NCBI GenBank assembly: GCA_011526565.1
Contig: WYBL01000152.1
Location: 1-64,000 of the forward strand
From: Acidobacteriota bacterium
GTDB taxonomy: Bacteria; Acidobacteriota; Vicinamibacteria; Fen-336
DNA length: 64,000 nucleotides
Direction of reading: 5' to 3'
The notes under the pieces were generated by a model that was not told where the DNA came from, made no database searches, and saw only the letters and a program-made list of their open reading frames with translations. A program made the translations under genes and the position numbers. Positions 6,243 to 15,666 of the stretch are shown here, in pieces. Every line of letters begins with the position of its first letter. The stretch's first letter is position 1.

Positions 6243-8999
6243 GTGAGTTACACGGATCGGGGCGGCCGCTTCCGGCGCCACGACGAAGGCGCGGGGCTGG
6301 TCGGCGGCGTGAACGAGATCGTGCAGGGTGCCCCAAATGGTGCGGCCGGCCCGAGCCGCGCCCGCGTCCGCACCGATGGCAAGTTCTTCCGGCTCGGCGA
6401 CCAGAAGTTCTGGGTCAAGGGTGTCACCTACGGCCCCTTCGCGCCGCGCGAGGGCTCGGGCCTGCAGCTCCCCGAGGCGCCGCAGCTCCACCAGGACTTC
6501 CGCCAGATCCGCGGCCTCGGCGCCAACGTGATCCGCGTGTACCACGTGCCGCCGCGCGAGGTGCTCGACCTCGCCCACGAGTACGGCCTCAAGGTGTTCG
6601 TCGACGTGCCCTGGTCCAAGCACCGCTGCTTCCTCGAGAACCGCGAGGACCGCGAAAGCGGGCGCCGCAACGTGCGCGAGGCCGCGCGCAGCCTGGCCGG
6701 CCACCCCGCCCTGTTCGCGCTCTCGGTGGTCAACGAGCTGCCGCCCGACGTCGTGCGCTGGCTGGGGCCGAAGCAGGTCGAGCGCTTCGTCGACGAACTG
6801 GTCGACGTGGCCCGCGAGCAGGACCCCGGCGCGCTCGTCACCTGCGCCAGCTTCCCGCCGACCGAGTACCTCGCGCCGCAGGCGATCGACTTCATGACGA
6901 TGAACGTCTACCTGCACGATCGCGGCCGCTTCGGCGCCTACCTGCGGCGCCTGCAGAACATCGCCGGCGAGAAGCCGCTGATCCTCGGCGAGTACGGCAT
7001 CGACACGATCCGCAACGGCGAAGAGGAGCAGGCCGAGCTGATCGGCATGCACCTCGAGGAGGTGTTCCGCAACGGCCTGGCGGGCACCTGCGTGTTCTCC
7101 TACACCGACGAGTGGTTCACGGGCGGCCACCCGATCACCGACTGGGCGTTCGGGCTGGTCCGCCGCGACCGCTCGCCCAAGCCCTCGTTCTTCGCGGTGG
7201 CGAAGAGCTGGCGCGCGGAGAGCCCGCTGCCGAAGCTCGAGCGCTACCCGCGGATGTCGGTGGTCGTCTGCACCTACAACGGCTCGCGCACGCTGGACGG
7301 CTGCCTCGACTCGCTGACGAAGCTGAACTACCCCGACTACGAGGCGATCCTCGTCAACGACGGCTCGACCGACAGCGTGCCGGAGATCGCCGCGCGTTTC
7401 CCCTCCATTCGCTACATCGCCCAGCCCAATCGTGGCCTCTCGGTCGCCCGCAACGTGGGCGCCGAGGCGGCGACGGGCGAGATCGTCGTCTACACCGACG
7501 ACGACTGCTTTGCGGACCCCGACTGGCTCTACTACCTGGCGGCCAAGTTCCTCGAGGAGCCGACGGCCGTCGCGGTCGGCGGGCCCAACCTGCTGCCGAT
7601 CGAGGACGGCCCGGTCTCGGCCTGCGTGCAGGCCAGCCCCGGCGCGCCGGCCCACATCCTGCTCGACGACGTCGAGGCCGAGCACATCCCCGGCTGCAAC
7701 ATGGCGTTCCGCCGCGACGCGCTGCTGGCGATCGGCGGCTTCGACCCCGTCTACCGCAAGGCGGGCGACGACGTCGACGTGTGCTGGCGCCTGCAGGCGC
7801 AGGGCGGCCGCATCGTGTACGCGCCGTCGGCGATGGTCTGGCACCACCGCCGCACCACGGTCAAGGCCTACCTGCGCCAGCAGTACGGTTACGGCGAGGC
7901 CGAGGCGCTGCTCAAGCGCAAGCACCCCGAGAAGTTCCACGGCTTCCGCGCCGACCTGTCGTGGATGGGCCGCATCTACACCCGCGCGGGCCTGGGCCTG
8001 ACGGTGGGCGAGCCGTCCATCCACCACGGCGTTTTCGGCACCGGCTTCTTCCAGACGATCTACTCGGCGCCGCAGGTGTGGTGGCCGCTCGTGGCGCTGT
8101 CGCTCGAGTGGTGGGCGCTGGCGCTGGGCCTGATCGGGCTCGGCAACGTGTTCAATCCCGCCGCGGCACTGGCGGGCGCCGGGGTCCTCGGCCCGTGGGC
8201 GCTGTCGCCTCTCGCCAACCCGCTGGTGCTGCTGCCGTCCCTGATGCTGCTGTCGACGTTCGCGCTGGCGTGGCGCGCCTCCGGCGAGGCGACGCCGGCC
8301 GAGCACCAGCGCCGCTGGTGGTCGCGGCCGCTGATCGCCGCCATGAACCTCGCGCAGCCGGTCGAGCGCGGCTGGGCCCGCTACAAGACCCGCTTCCAGA
8401 CGATCGCGATCCCGGACTCGCTGCGGCGCCTGGCCGAGGCCTGGTCGCAGCGGGCGGCGGCGGTGATCAACCGCGACAGCCTCGAGCTGTGGGCGGAGAA
8501 CGGAGCCGGCCGCGACGAGCTGCTGGCGCGAGTGCTGGAGATCGCCCACGCCCACAAGTGGTTCCCCCGCGTCGATTCCGGCTGGGCCCGCCACGACGCC
8601 CGCTTCTACGGCGACCGCTGGTGCAAGACCGACGTGATCACCGTGACCGAGAACCACGGCGGCCCGAAGCGGCTGACCAAGGTGCGGCTCGACGCCCAGG
8701 CGACGCTGTTCCAGAAGGTGCTGTTCATCGCCCTCGCCTACCTGACGCTGGTCGCCGCGGGCCTCGGCCAGGTCGCGCTGCTGGCCCTGGCGCCGGTCGT
8801 GGCCGGAGTGGCGATCGTCACCACGCTCGCCGCGCGGCGGCTGCGGCAGGCCGTCAATGCGACCTTCCTGGAGGCCGCTCGTGACCTCGACCTGCTGGTC
8901 GTCGGCCTGCCGCGCGAGAAGAAGGCCGAGGCTGCGGAGGGCGATCGCGACGAACTTCCCGCCGCGGCTCGCGTCGGCCTCGCCCGCACCGCCCGTTGA
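6243..8999 (+). CDS. Membrane glycosyltransferase family 2 fused to an N-terminal glycoside-hydrolase-like domain
   Basis: 918 residues from a GTG at 6243 preceded by GAGGCAAA. Residues about 35-325 are a GH5/GH2-like TIM barrel: FWVKGVTYGPF, catalytic-type Glu near 165 in SVVNELPP and near 250 in LILGEYGID. Residues about 335-560 are a GT2 transferase: MSVVVCTYNGSRTLDGCL, VNDGSTD, PNRGLSVARNVG, YTDDDC and a GDDVDVCWR acceptor-site motif. Hydrophobic segments follow at about 610-680 and again near 820-860, so the C-terminus is membrane-bound. It begins a run of coupled glycan genes and overlaps the ABC exporter start by TTGA. It probably polymerises or modifies an exported polysaccharide. The GH part may trim or transfer, and substrates are unknown. 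Confidence 0.85.
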   Translation: MSYTDRGGRFRRHDEGAGLVGGVNEIVQGAPNGAAGPSRARVRTDGKFFRLGDQKFWVKGVTYGPFAPREGSGLQLPEAPQLHQDFRQIRGLGANVIRVYHVPPREVLDLAHEYGLKVFVDVPWSKHRCFLENREDRESGRRNVREAARSLAGHPALFALSVVNELPPDVVRWLGPKQVERFVDELVDVAREQDPGALVTCASFPPTEYLAPQAIDFMTMNVYLHDRGRFGAYLRRLQNIAGEKPLILGEYGIDTIRNGEEEQAELIGMHLEEVFRNGLAGTCVFSYTDEWFTGGHPITDWAFGLVRRDRSPKPSFFAVAKSWRAESPLPKLERYPRMSVVVCTYNGSRTLDGCLDSLTKLNYPDYEAILVNDGSTDSVPEIAARFPSIRYIAQPNRGLSVARNVGAEAATGEIVVYTDDDCFADPDWLYYLAAKFLEEPTAVAVGGPNLLPIEDGPVSACVQASPGAPAHILLDDVEAEHIPGCNMAFRRDALLAIGGFDPVYRKAGDDVDVCWRLQAQGGRIVYAPSAMVWHHRRTTVKAYLRQQYGYGEAEALLKRKHPEKFHGFRADLSWMGRIYTRAGLGLTVGEPSIHHGVFGTGFFQTIYSAPQVWWPLVALSLEWWALALGLIGLGNVFNPAAALAGAGVLGPWALSPLANPLVLLPSLMLLSTFALAWRASGEATPAEHQRRWWSRPLIAAMNLAQPVERGWARYKTRFQTIAIPDSLRRLAEAWSQRAAAVINRDSLELWAENGAGRDELLARVLEIAHAHKWFPRVDSGWARHDARFYGDRWCKTDVITVTENHGGPKRLTKVRLDAQATLFQKVLFIALAYLTLVAAGLGQVALLALAPVVAGVAIVTTLAARRLRQAVNATFLEAARDLDLLVVGLPREKKAEAAEGDRDELPAAARVGLARTAR

Positions 9000-10810
9000 A
9001 CTCCTCCGTGCCGACCGCCGTTTCGGCCGCCCGCCGCGTGCTGGGCTACCTGCGCCCGCACCGTCGGCGTTTCGCAGGTGGCATCGGGCTGACCCTCGCC
9101 GGCATCGCCCTCGACCTGCTGAAGCCGGTGCCGCTGGCGATCGTCATCGACTCGGTGCTGTCGGGCCGGCCGCTGCCCGGCGCGCTGCAGCCGGTGCTCG
9201 GCGGGCTCTCGCCGCTGGGGCTGCTGGCCGTCGCGGCCGGCTCGATCGTCGTCTTCACGTTCCTGCGCGGGGCGACGACCGTCGCCGCCAACTACGTGAC
9301 GATCTCGACCGGCCAGCGCATGGTCTCCGACCTGCGCACCGACCTCTACGCGCACCTGCAGAAGCTGTCGCTGCGCTTCCACTACCGGCAGACCACCGGA
9401 GACCTGCTGTTCCGCGTGATGGCCGACACCTACTCGGCGCAGGGCCTGGTGATGAACGGCCTGCTGCCGATGGCCACGGCGGTCGTGATGCTCGGCGGCA
9501 TGTTCGCGGTGATGCTGCGGCTCGACGCGACGCTGGCGCTGGTCGCGCTCGTCGTGTGCCCGCCGCTCTACCTCGCCGTCAGCGGCATCACCGGCCGCAT
9601 CCACGCCCACGCGACCGCCTCGAAGGAGGCCGAGAGCGCGCTCTACGCCAGGGCCGAGAGCACGCTGGGCGCGGTCAAGCTGGTCCAGGCCTACGGCCGC
9701 GAGCAGCGCGCCGTCGACGACTTCCGCCGCGGCTCGGACCACTCGCTGTCGCTGGCGCTGCGCCTCTATTCGACCGAGACCGCGTTCGGCCTGGTGGTCG
9801 ACTCGGTGCTGGCGCTCGGTACCGCTGCGCTGGTGTTCCTCGGCGCACTGCACGTGATGGAGGGCCGGCTGCAGCTCGGCGCGCTGACCGTGTTCCTGTC
9901 CTACCTACGCGACCTGTACGGCCCGATCCAGAGCATCAGCGCCAACCTGGCGGAGATCGCCTCGTCGCGGGCCGGCCTCGAGCGGGTGTTCCAGGTGCTC
10001 GACCAGGAACCCGACGTCGCCGACGCGCCGCACGCCCGTCCGTTGCCCGCGGTGCGCGGCCGGCTGTCGTTCGAAGACGTCACCTTCGCCTACGACGACG
10101 CGCGGCCCGTGCTGCGCGACGTCAACCTGGAGCTGCAGCCCGGAGAAGTGATCGCCCTGGTCGGCCGCACGGGCGCCGGCAAGAGTACGCTGGCGAGCCT
10201 CGCCCTGCGGCTGTTCGACCCCGGCGCCGGGAGCGTGAAGATCGACGGCCACGACCTGCGCGAGGTGACGCTGGCCTCGCTGCGCCGCCAGGTGACGCTG
10301 CTCCTGCAGGAGCCGATCCTGTTCCACTCGAGCGTCGCCGACAACATCGCCTTCGGCTCCGAGGCCAGCCGCGAACAGATCACCGCCGCGGCCCGCCAGG
10401 CCGAGGCGGACGAGTTCGTCCAGAAGCTGCCCCAGGGCTACGACACGGTGCTCGGGGACGGCGGCGTGACGCTGTCCGGCGGCCAGCGCCAGCGCCTCGC
10501 GCTGGCCCGCGCGCTGCTGCGCGACTCGCGGATCGTGATCCTCGACGAGCCGACCAGCGCCCTCGACCTCGGCACCGAGGCCCAGGTGTGGCGCAACGTG
10601 GAGCGGGTGCTCGACGGCCGCACCGCGCTGGTGATCGCCCACCGGCTGTCGACCGCGCGGCGCGCCGACCGCATCGCGGTGATGGAGGACGGGCAGATCG
10701 TCGAGCTCGGCAGCCACGCCGAACTCCTGGCCCGCGGCGGCGTCTACGCCGCGCTGTGGAGCCAGCACGATCCGTCGGCAGTCCTGGACGCCCTGCCGGT
10801 GAGCGCCTGA
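8996..10810 (+). CDS. MsbA-like ABC exporter (permease-ATPase fusion)
   Basis: About 604 residues. The N-terminal half holds six membrane helices of the ABC_membrane type (for example IGLTLAGIALDLLKPVPLAI). The C-terminal half is the ATPase: Walker A GRTGAGKST near residue 393, Q-loop LLLQEPILF, signature LSGGQRQRLALARALL, Walker B VILDEPTSALD and the switch His in VIAHRLS. The TTG at 8996 overlaps the upstream stop; a GTG at 9008 is an alternative. Half-size exporters of this type act as homodimers that flip lipids, lipid-linked glycans or drugs. Its place between glycosyltransferase genes suggests export of the glycan or its lipid carrier. Confidence 0.92.
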   Translation: MNSSVPTAVSAARRVLGYLRPHRRRFAGGIGLTLAGIALDLLKPVPLAIVIDSVLSGRPLPGALQPVLGGLSPLGLLAVAAGSIVVFTFLRGATTVAANYVTISTGQRMVSDLRTDLYAHLQKLSLRFHYRQTTGDLLFRVMADTYSAQGLVMNGLLPMATAVVMLGGMFAVMLRLDATLALVALVVCPPLYLAVSGITGRIHAHATASKEAESALYARAESTLGAVKLVQAYGREQRAVDDFRRGSDHSLSLALRLYSTETAFGLVVDSVLALGTAALVFLGALHVMEGRLQLGALTVFLSYLRDLYGPIQSISANLAEIASSRAGLERVFQVLDQEPDVADAPHARPLPAVRGRLSFEDVTFAYDDARPVLRDVNLELQPGEVIALVGRTGAGKSTLASLALRLFDPGAGSVKIDGHDLREVTLASLRRQVTLLLQEPILFHSSVADNIAFGSEASREQITAAARQAEADEFVQKLPQGYDTVLGDGGVTLSGGQRQRLALARALLRDSRIVILDEPTSALDLGTEAQVWRNVERVLDGRTALVIAHRLSTARRADRIAVMEDGQIVELGSHAELLARGGVYAALWSQHDPSAVLDALPVSA

Positions 10811-10813
10811 GCG

Positions 10814-11977
10814 ATGGCCAAGCTGGTCGTGCTCGGCATGATGGGCCGCTGCCCGTTCGGCGGCCAGACCTGGCTCTATCTCAACTGGCTGCGCGGCCTG
10901 GCCCGCAACGGGCACGAGGTCTGGTACGTCGAAGACGACGCGACCTGGCCCTACGACCCGCGCCGCGACGCGATCACGGACGACCCCGACTACGCGACCT
11001 CGTACCTCGACCGCGTGCTCGGCCGGATCGGCATGGGCGACCGCTGGGCCTACCGCGCCCTCTACCGCGGCAAGGACGACTGCTACGGGCTGTCGCGCGC
11101 GAATCTGGAGCAGCTCTACCGCGACTGCGACGCGCTGCTCAACGTCTGCGGCGCGACCGTGCTCAACGACGACCACATGCAGGCGAAGCGACGCGTGTAC
11201 GTCGAGACCGACCCCGTCACCAACCAGCTCGAGCTGGCCATCGGCAAGCAGAAGACCCGCGACGTGCTGGCCCTCCACGACACGATCGTCACCTACGGCG
11301 AGAACTACGGCGGCCCCGGCTGCGGCGTGCCGCTGGGCGGGCTGAGCTACCTCAAGACCCGCCAGCCGATCGACCTCGACCTGTGGCCCTACGTGTTCGA
11401 CGCCCGGGCGAGGCACTACACGACCTCGGGCAACTTCAGGCAGAAGGGCCAGGACGTGGAGTGGAACGGCTCGACGTACCACTGGAGCAAGCACCACGAG
11501 TTCCTGAAGTTCCTGGAACTGCCGAAGCGGCGGCCGCACGTCTCGTTCGAGCTGTGGCTCAACGTCGACGACCCCGCGGATCGCCGGACGCTCGAGGGCG
11601 CGGGCTTCGCGCTGCAGAGCCCGCTGCAGGGCTCGCTGGAGCCGTTCGGCTACCAGCAGTTCTTCCGCGACTCGCGCGCCGAGTGGACGGTCGCCAAGGA
11701 CCAGAACGTGCGGCTGCAGAGCGGCTGGTTCTCGGAGCGCGACGCCTGCTACCTCGCGACCGGCAAGCCCGTGATCGCGCAGAGCACGGGCTTCGAGCAC
11801 GTGCTGCCGACCGGCGACGGGCTGTTCGCGTTCAGGACCCTGGACGAGTGCTGCACGGCGATCGACGCGATCGAACGAGACTACAAGAAGGCGACGCTGG
11901 CGGCCCGCGCGATCGCGGAGGAGTACCTCGACGCGAAGAAGGTCGCCGCCCGCTTCGTCGCCGACCTGGGCCTGTGA
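10814..11977 (+). CDS. GT-B-type glycosyltransferase-like protein
   Basis: 387 residues. The opening KLVVLGMMGRCPFGGQTW followed by LRGLARNGHEVWYVEDD is typical of the N-terminal Rossmann fold of GT-B enzymes that pass a glycine-rich loop before a helix. The C-terminal part has VRLQSGWFSERDACYLATGKPVIAQ, the donor-binding E-x7 region of family 1/4-like transferases. It starts three bases after the ABC exporter and overlaps the next gene by GTGA. It probably adds a sugar to the glycan handled by this operon. Family assignment is from motifs only. Confidence 0.72.
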   Translation: MAKLVVLGMMGRCPFGGQTWLYLNWLRGLARNGHEVWYVEDDATWPYDPRRDAITDDPDYATSYLDRVLGRIGMGDRWAYRALYRGKDDCYGLSRANLEQLYRDCDALLNVCGATVLNDDHMQAKRRVYVETDPVTNQLELAIGKQKTRDVLALHDTIVTYGENYGGPGCGVPLGGLSYLKTRQPIDLDLWPYVFDARARHYTTSGNFRQKGQDVEWNGSTYHWSKHHEFLKFLELPKRRPHVSFELWLNVDDPADRRTLEGAGFALQSPLQGSLEPFGYQQFFRDSRAEWTVAKDQNVRLQSGWFSERDACYLATGKPVIAQSTGFEHVLPTGDGLFAFRTLDECCTAIDAIERDYKKATLAARAIAEEYLDAKKVAARFVADLGL

Positions 11978-12678
11978 TTCAGAAGCACGTCATCTTCAAC
12001 GCCGACGACTTCGGCTACAGCCGCGGCATCAACCGCGGCATCGTCGAGGCCCACCAGCGCGGCGTCGTGACTTCCGCCACCCTGATGGTGAACGGGCCGG
12101 CGGTCGAGGAGGCGATCGCGCTGTCGAGCGAGAACCCGGAGCTCGCCGTCGGCCTCCACGTGAACTTCACGAACGAGGCGCAGCGCCTGGTCGACCTCGA
12201 GGACCGCAAGGCGACGAAGGAGTTCCTGCGCCGCCAGTTCGACCAGTTCTGCGAGCGCCTCGGCCGCAAGCCCACCCACCTCGACTCCCATCAGCACGTG
12301 CATCGCCACCCCGTGCGCCGCCGCCAGTTCCAGGAGCTGGCCTTCGAGCATGGGATCCCGCTGCGCGACGAGTTCCCGGTCACCTTCAAGGGCGGCTTCT
12401 ACGCGCAGTGGGAGTACGGCGTGACCGACCCCTCGAAGATCTCGTTCGAGGCGCTCGAGGGCATCCTGCGCCGCGAGATCGACGAGGGCGTGTACGAAGT
12501 GTCGTGCCACCCGGGCTACGTCGACGCGGCCCTCGAGTGCGTGTACCACGCCGAGCGCGAGCTGGAGCTGCAGACGCTGTGCGACCCGCGCGTGAGGCAG
12601 GTCCTCGCGGAGGAGGAGATCGGGCTGCTCTCCTACGCCCGCCTGCGGGAGGTCGCTCCCGTGCTCCACCTGCGTTGA
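11974..12678 (+). CDS. YdjC/ChbG-HpnK family carbohydrate deacetylase
   Basis: 234 residues from a GTG at 11974. It has the family's metal-site motifs in order: NADDFGYSRGINRGI near residue 10, VGLHVNFT near 50, HLDSHQHVHRHP near 100 and YEVSCHPGYVD near 175. YdjC-fold enzymes remove N-acetyl groups from di- or oligosaccharides (ChbG) or act in hopanoid glycolipid synthesis (HpnK). The two-base-offset overlap with the upstream glycosyltransferase suggests it deacetylates that product. Start and stop are both in tight overlaps (GTGA upstream, TTGA downstream). Confidence 0.87.
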   Translation: MIQKHVIFNADDFGYSRGINRGIVEAHQRGVVTSATLMVNGPAVEEAIALSSENPELAVGLHVNFTNEAQRLVDLEDRKATKEFLRRQFDQFCERLGRKPTHLDSHQHVHRHPVRRRQFQELAFEHGIPLRDEFPVTFKGGFYAQWEYGVTDPSKISFEALEGILRREIDEGVYEVSCHPGYVDAALECVYHAERELELQTLCDPRVRQVLAEEEIGLLSYARLREVAPVLHLR

Positions 12679-14609
12679 GCGAGCGCACGCCACTGCCGGC
12701 CGCGGCTCCCGTCGAGCGCCTGGCGCCGCGGCTCGCCCGGCTCACGGGCTTCCGCCTCGGGGCCTCGCTGGTGCCCGCGCTGCTGCTCGCCAAGGTCGCC
12801 CACTGGGGACCGCCGCGTCTCGAGTACATCTCGCTGCGCGACTTCGTGCGCGACGTGTTCGCGAGCGCGGCGGCCGACCTCGCCTTCGCCGCGGGCTTCG
12901 GCGCGATCGCCACGGCGCTCCTCGTGCTCCTCCGCCGCTGGCCGCGGGCGGGCCGGGTGGCCGAGTGGGCGCTGCTGGCGGTCGGGGCCTTCGCGGCCCT
13001 CTACGCCGTAGCCTCGATCCAGATCTTCTCGTTCCTGCGCTCGCCGCTGACCTACCCGCTGCTCTACCTCGCGGGCGACATGCAGAGCATGCGCTCCTCG
13101 ATCGGGGCCTTCGTGACGCCGGGGCTCGCGCTCGCGCTGCTGGCTGCGCCAGCGACCTACGTGTGGATGGCCACCACGACCTGGCCGCGGCTGCGGCTGG
13201 CGCGGCCGCTGGCGGTCGCGCTGGCCCTCGCCTGGATCGTCCTCGGCAGCCGCTACGCCGACGGCCGCTGGAAGGACCGCGCCGACCACCTCATCGCGCG
13301 CAGCCCGCACTGGGCGTTCCTCGCGTCGCTGCCGGAGGCGCTGGACGCGACCGGACCGAGCCTCGACGAGGCGTTCGACCCCGACGACCTGACGGACTTC
13401 CGGCCCACCGAGCCGCGCGGCGGCTTCGACCCCGGCAGCCGGCGGCGGCCCAGGAACGTGATCCTGGTCGTCCTCGAGTCGACCGGGGCGAAGTACCTCT
13501 CTCTGTACGGGAGCCGCTACCCGACGACGCCGAACCTCGGCGCCGAGGCCCGCCACGCGCTCGTGTTCGACAACGTCTACGCCCACGTCGGCCTGACCGC
13601 CAACTCGCTGGTCTCGATGATGCTGTCGATCTACCCGTACATGACCTGGCGCGAGTACACCGTCGAGTACCCGCGTTTTCCCGGCGAGACCCTGGCCCAG
13701 CTCCTGAAGCAGCGTGGCTACCGCACCGCGTTCCTGGAGAGCGCCTACCTCGAGTACGTCAACCAGGACGGGTTCCTCGCCGATCGCGGCTTCGACCGGC
13801 TGGAGGACTGGGACGACCTCGGCGACGGGCCGCCGGTCAACTCCTGGGGCGGCCACGACCGTGCGCTGGTCGATCGCGCGCTGAGCTACGCGGACGAGGA
13901 CCGCGACACGCCCTTCTTCGCGGTGCTGTGGACGGCCCAGAGCCACCACCCCTACGACCCGGTCCCGGGCCAGCCCGAGATCGACTTCTTCCGCGAGGAG
14001 CGGCCGGAGGACTGGTGGGACCTCGGCCGCTATCTCAACACCGTTGCGGACGTCGACCGCCAGCTCGGGCGGTTGTTCGCCGGCCTGCGCGAGCGCGGGC
14101 TCGACCAGGACACGGTGGTGATGGTGACGGGCGATCACGGCCAGGCCTTCGGCGACCCGCACCCCACCTGGGGCCACGGCTTTCGCGTGTACCAGGAGAA
14201 CGTGCACGTGCCGCTGATGATCTGGTCGCCGGCACTGTTCCCCGAGGGCCGCCGGGTGCCGACGATCGGTGGACACGTGGACGTCTCGCCGACGCTGGCC
14301 GACCTGCTCGGCGTCAAGCCCTCGCCGACCTGGCAGGGGCGCAGCCTGTTCCACCCGTCGCGGCCGCCGCGGGCCTACTTCTATGCGGTCAACGACGACT
14401 ACCTGCTCGGCGTGCGCGAGGGCAGATTCAAGTACGTCTACAACGCGACCCGCGGCAGCGACGAGCTGTTCGACCTGGTGGCCGATCCCGATGAGCAGCG
14501 CAACGTGGCCGCAGAAAACCCCGAGCTGGTGCGCCGGCTTCGCCGCCGGGTCGCCGCCTGGCGCCACCACGCCGCCGAGCATCTCGAGGGCGCCCGCGTC
14601 GTGAACTGA
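12675..14609 (+). CDS. Membrane-anchored alkaline-phosphatase-superfamily enzyme (LtaS/sulfatase-like)
   Basis: About 644 residues from a TTG overlapping the upstream stop. Residues 1-210 contain around five hydrophobic segments. The extracellular-type catalytic domain begins at about residue 255 with RNVILVVLESTGAKYLSLYG and carries HVGLTANSLVSMM, FFAVLWTAQSHHPY, VVMVTGDHGQAFGDPHPTWGHG and VPLMIWSP. The Cys/Ser-x-Pro-x-Arg formylglycine signature of true sulfatases is missing; a Thr in GLTANS sits where LtaS-type phosphoglycerol transferases keep their nucleophile. It may add or remove a phosphate-linked group on the exported glycan. It is the last gene of the glycan operon. Confidence 0.8.
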   Translation: MSERTPLPAAAPVERLAPRLARLTGFRLGASLVPALLLAKVAHWGPPRLEYISLRDFVRDVFASAAADLAFAAGFGAIATALLVLLRRWPRAGRVAEWALLAVGAFAALYAVASIQIFSFLRSPLTYPLLYLAGDMQSMRSSIGAFVTPGLALALLAAPATYVWMATTTWPRLRLARPLAVALALAWIVLGSRYADGRWKDRADHLIARSPHWAFLASLPEALDATGPSLDEAFDPDDLTDFRPTEPRGGFDPGSRRRPRNVILVVLESTGAKYLSLYGSRYPTTPNLGAEARHALVFDNVYAHVGLTANSLVSMMLSIYPYMTWREYTVEYPRFPGETLAQLLKQRGYRTAFLESAYLEYVNQDGFLADRGFDRLEDWDDLGDGPPVNSWGGHDRALVDRALSYADEDRDTPFFAVLWTAQSHHPYDPVPGQPEIDFFREERPEDWWDLGRYLNTVADVDRQLGRLFAGLRERGLDQDTVVMVTGDHGQAFGDPHPTWGHGFRVYQENVHVPLMIWSPALFPEGRRVPTIGGHVDVSPTLADLLGVKPSPTWQGRSLFHPSRPPRAYFYAVNDDYLLGVREGRFKYVYNATRGSDELFDLVADPDEQRNVAAENPELVRRLRRRVAAWRHHAAEHLEGARVVN

Positions 14610-14676
14610 GAGCCGCACCCCGGGAATCCCGCTGCGGCGCTAGGATGGCCGCGCCGCCGATCGCAAGGAGATTCCC

Positions 14677-15666
14677 ATGCACCAGTCACCGCCCCAGGCT
14701 TGGTCGGCCGCAAGGCCTGGCCGCCGCTTCCTCCACGTGCTGGCGCTCGCCGCGTTCGCGTTCGCGAGCCTCGCCCCGTACCCTGCCAGCGCCCAGGAGG
14801 AGCATCTCTCGATCCTGCGGGCGAAGTTCCAGGCGGGCCTCGAGGCCATCGTCCGCGACTACGAGGGCGTGGCCGCCCTGCACGTCGTCGACCTGACGAC
14901 GGGCGAGCGCTTCGCGGTGCGCGACGACCTGGTCTTCCCGCAGGCGAGCGCGATCAAGGTCCCGATCCTGCTCGAGCTGTTCCGGCGCGCCGAGTCCGAC
15001 CCCGGGCTCCTGCGCCGGCGGGTCGAGATGACGGACGAGGTCCGCACCGGGGGGAGCGGGGTCTTGAACGTGCTGACCGACGGGGGCTCGGCGCTCTCGC
15101 TGGAGGACTACGCGATCTACATGATCCTCCACTCGGACAACACCGCGACCAACGTGCTGATCGACGCCCTGGGCATGGACGCGATCAACGCGCTCTCCGC
15201 CTCGCTCGGCGCTCCCCGCACGCTGCTGCGGCGCAGGATGATCCGCCCGGAGGAGTCCGCCCGCGGCAACGAGAACGTCTCCACCCCCCGGGAGGCCGCG
15301 CTCGTGATGGAGAAGATCGCGCGCTGCGAGCTCCCGATGAGCCAGGCGGCGTGCGCGCGCGTGCGCGAGATCCTCGAGGTCCCGAAAGGCGGTCCGATCC
15401 GGACCCCGGTGCCCTCCTCCGTCCCGATCGCGTTCAAGCCCGGCGGCATCACCGGGGTCGCCACCGTCTGGGGCCTGGTCGGCGTGCCCGACCGGCCCTA
15501 CGTGCTCGTCGTGATGTCGAACTACGGCGGGGACGGCGGCGCGGTGATCGAGGCGGCATCGGCGCTCGCCTACGGCTACTTCAGCCGTCTCTCGGGCATC
15601 ACCGAGCACGGAACCCGCGTGCCGCTCGACGTGAAGCGCCGAGTCCTGGGGGGCTCGCGACGATGA
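14677..15666 (+). CDS. Secreted class-A-beta-lactamase-like serine hydrolase
   Basis: 329 residues with a signal peptide ending ASA before QEEH (about residue 39). The active-site motifs of the serine beta-lactamase/PBP fold are present: SAIKVP (S-x-x-K), HSDNTATN (SDN), an omega-loop-like NENVSTPREAA, and KPGG in place of KTG. The KPG variant and the atypical omega loop leave open whether it hydrolyses beta-lactams or acts on peptidoglycan peptides. AAGGAGA lies just before the ATG. A TAGGAT -10-like box at 14641 and a small hairpin (GCCGCA 14612-14617 with TGCGGC 14633-14638) lie upstream, separating it from the glycan operon. Confidence 0.85.
   Translation: MHQSPPQAWSAARPGRRFLHVLALAAFAFASLAPYPASAQEEHLSILRAKFQAGLEAIVRDYEGVAALHVVDLTTGERFAVRDDLVFPQASAIKVPILLELFRRAESDPGLLRRRVEMTDEVRTGGSGVLNVLTDGGSALSLEDYAIYMILHSDNTATNVLIDALGMDAINALSASLGAPRTLLRRRMIRPEESARGNENVSTPREAALVMEKIARCELPMSQAACARVREILEVPKGGPIRTPVPSSVPIAFKPGGITGVATVWGLVGVPDRPYVLVVMSNYGGDGGAVIEAASALAYGYFSRLSGITEHGTRVPLDVKRRVLGGSRR

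Noticed and set aside
12675-14609. Formylglycine-dependent sulfatase
   Set aside because: The C/S-x-P-x-R signature is absent and no anaerobic or aerobic maturase is nearby.
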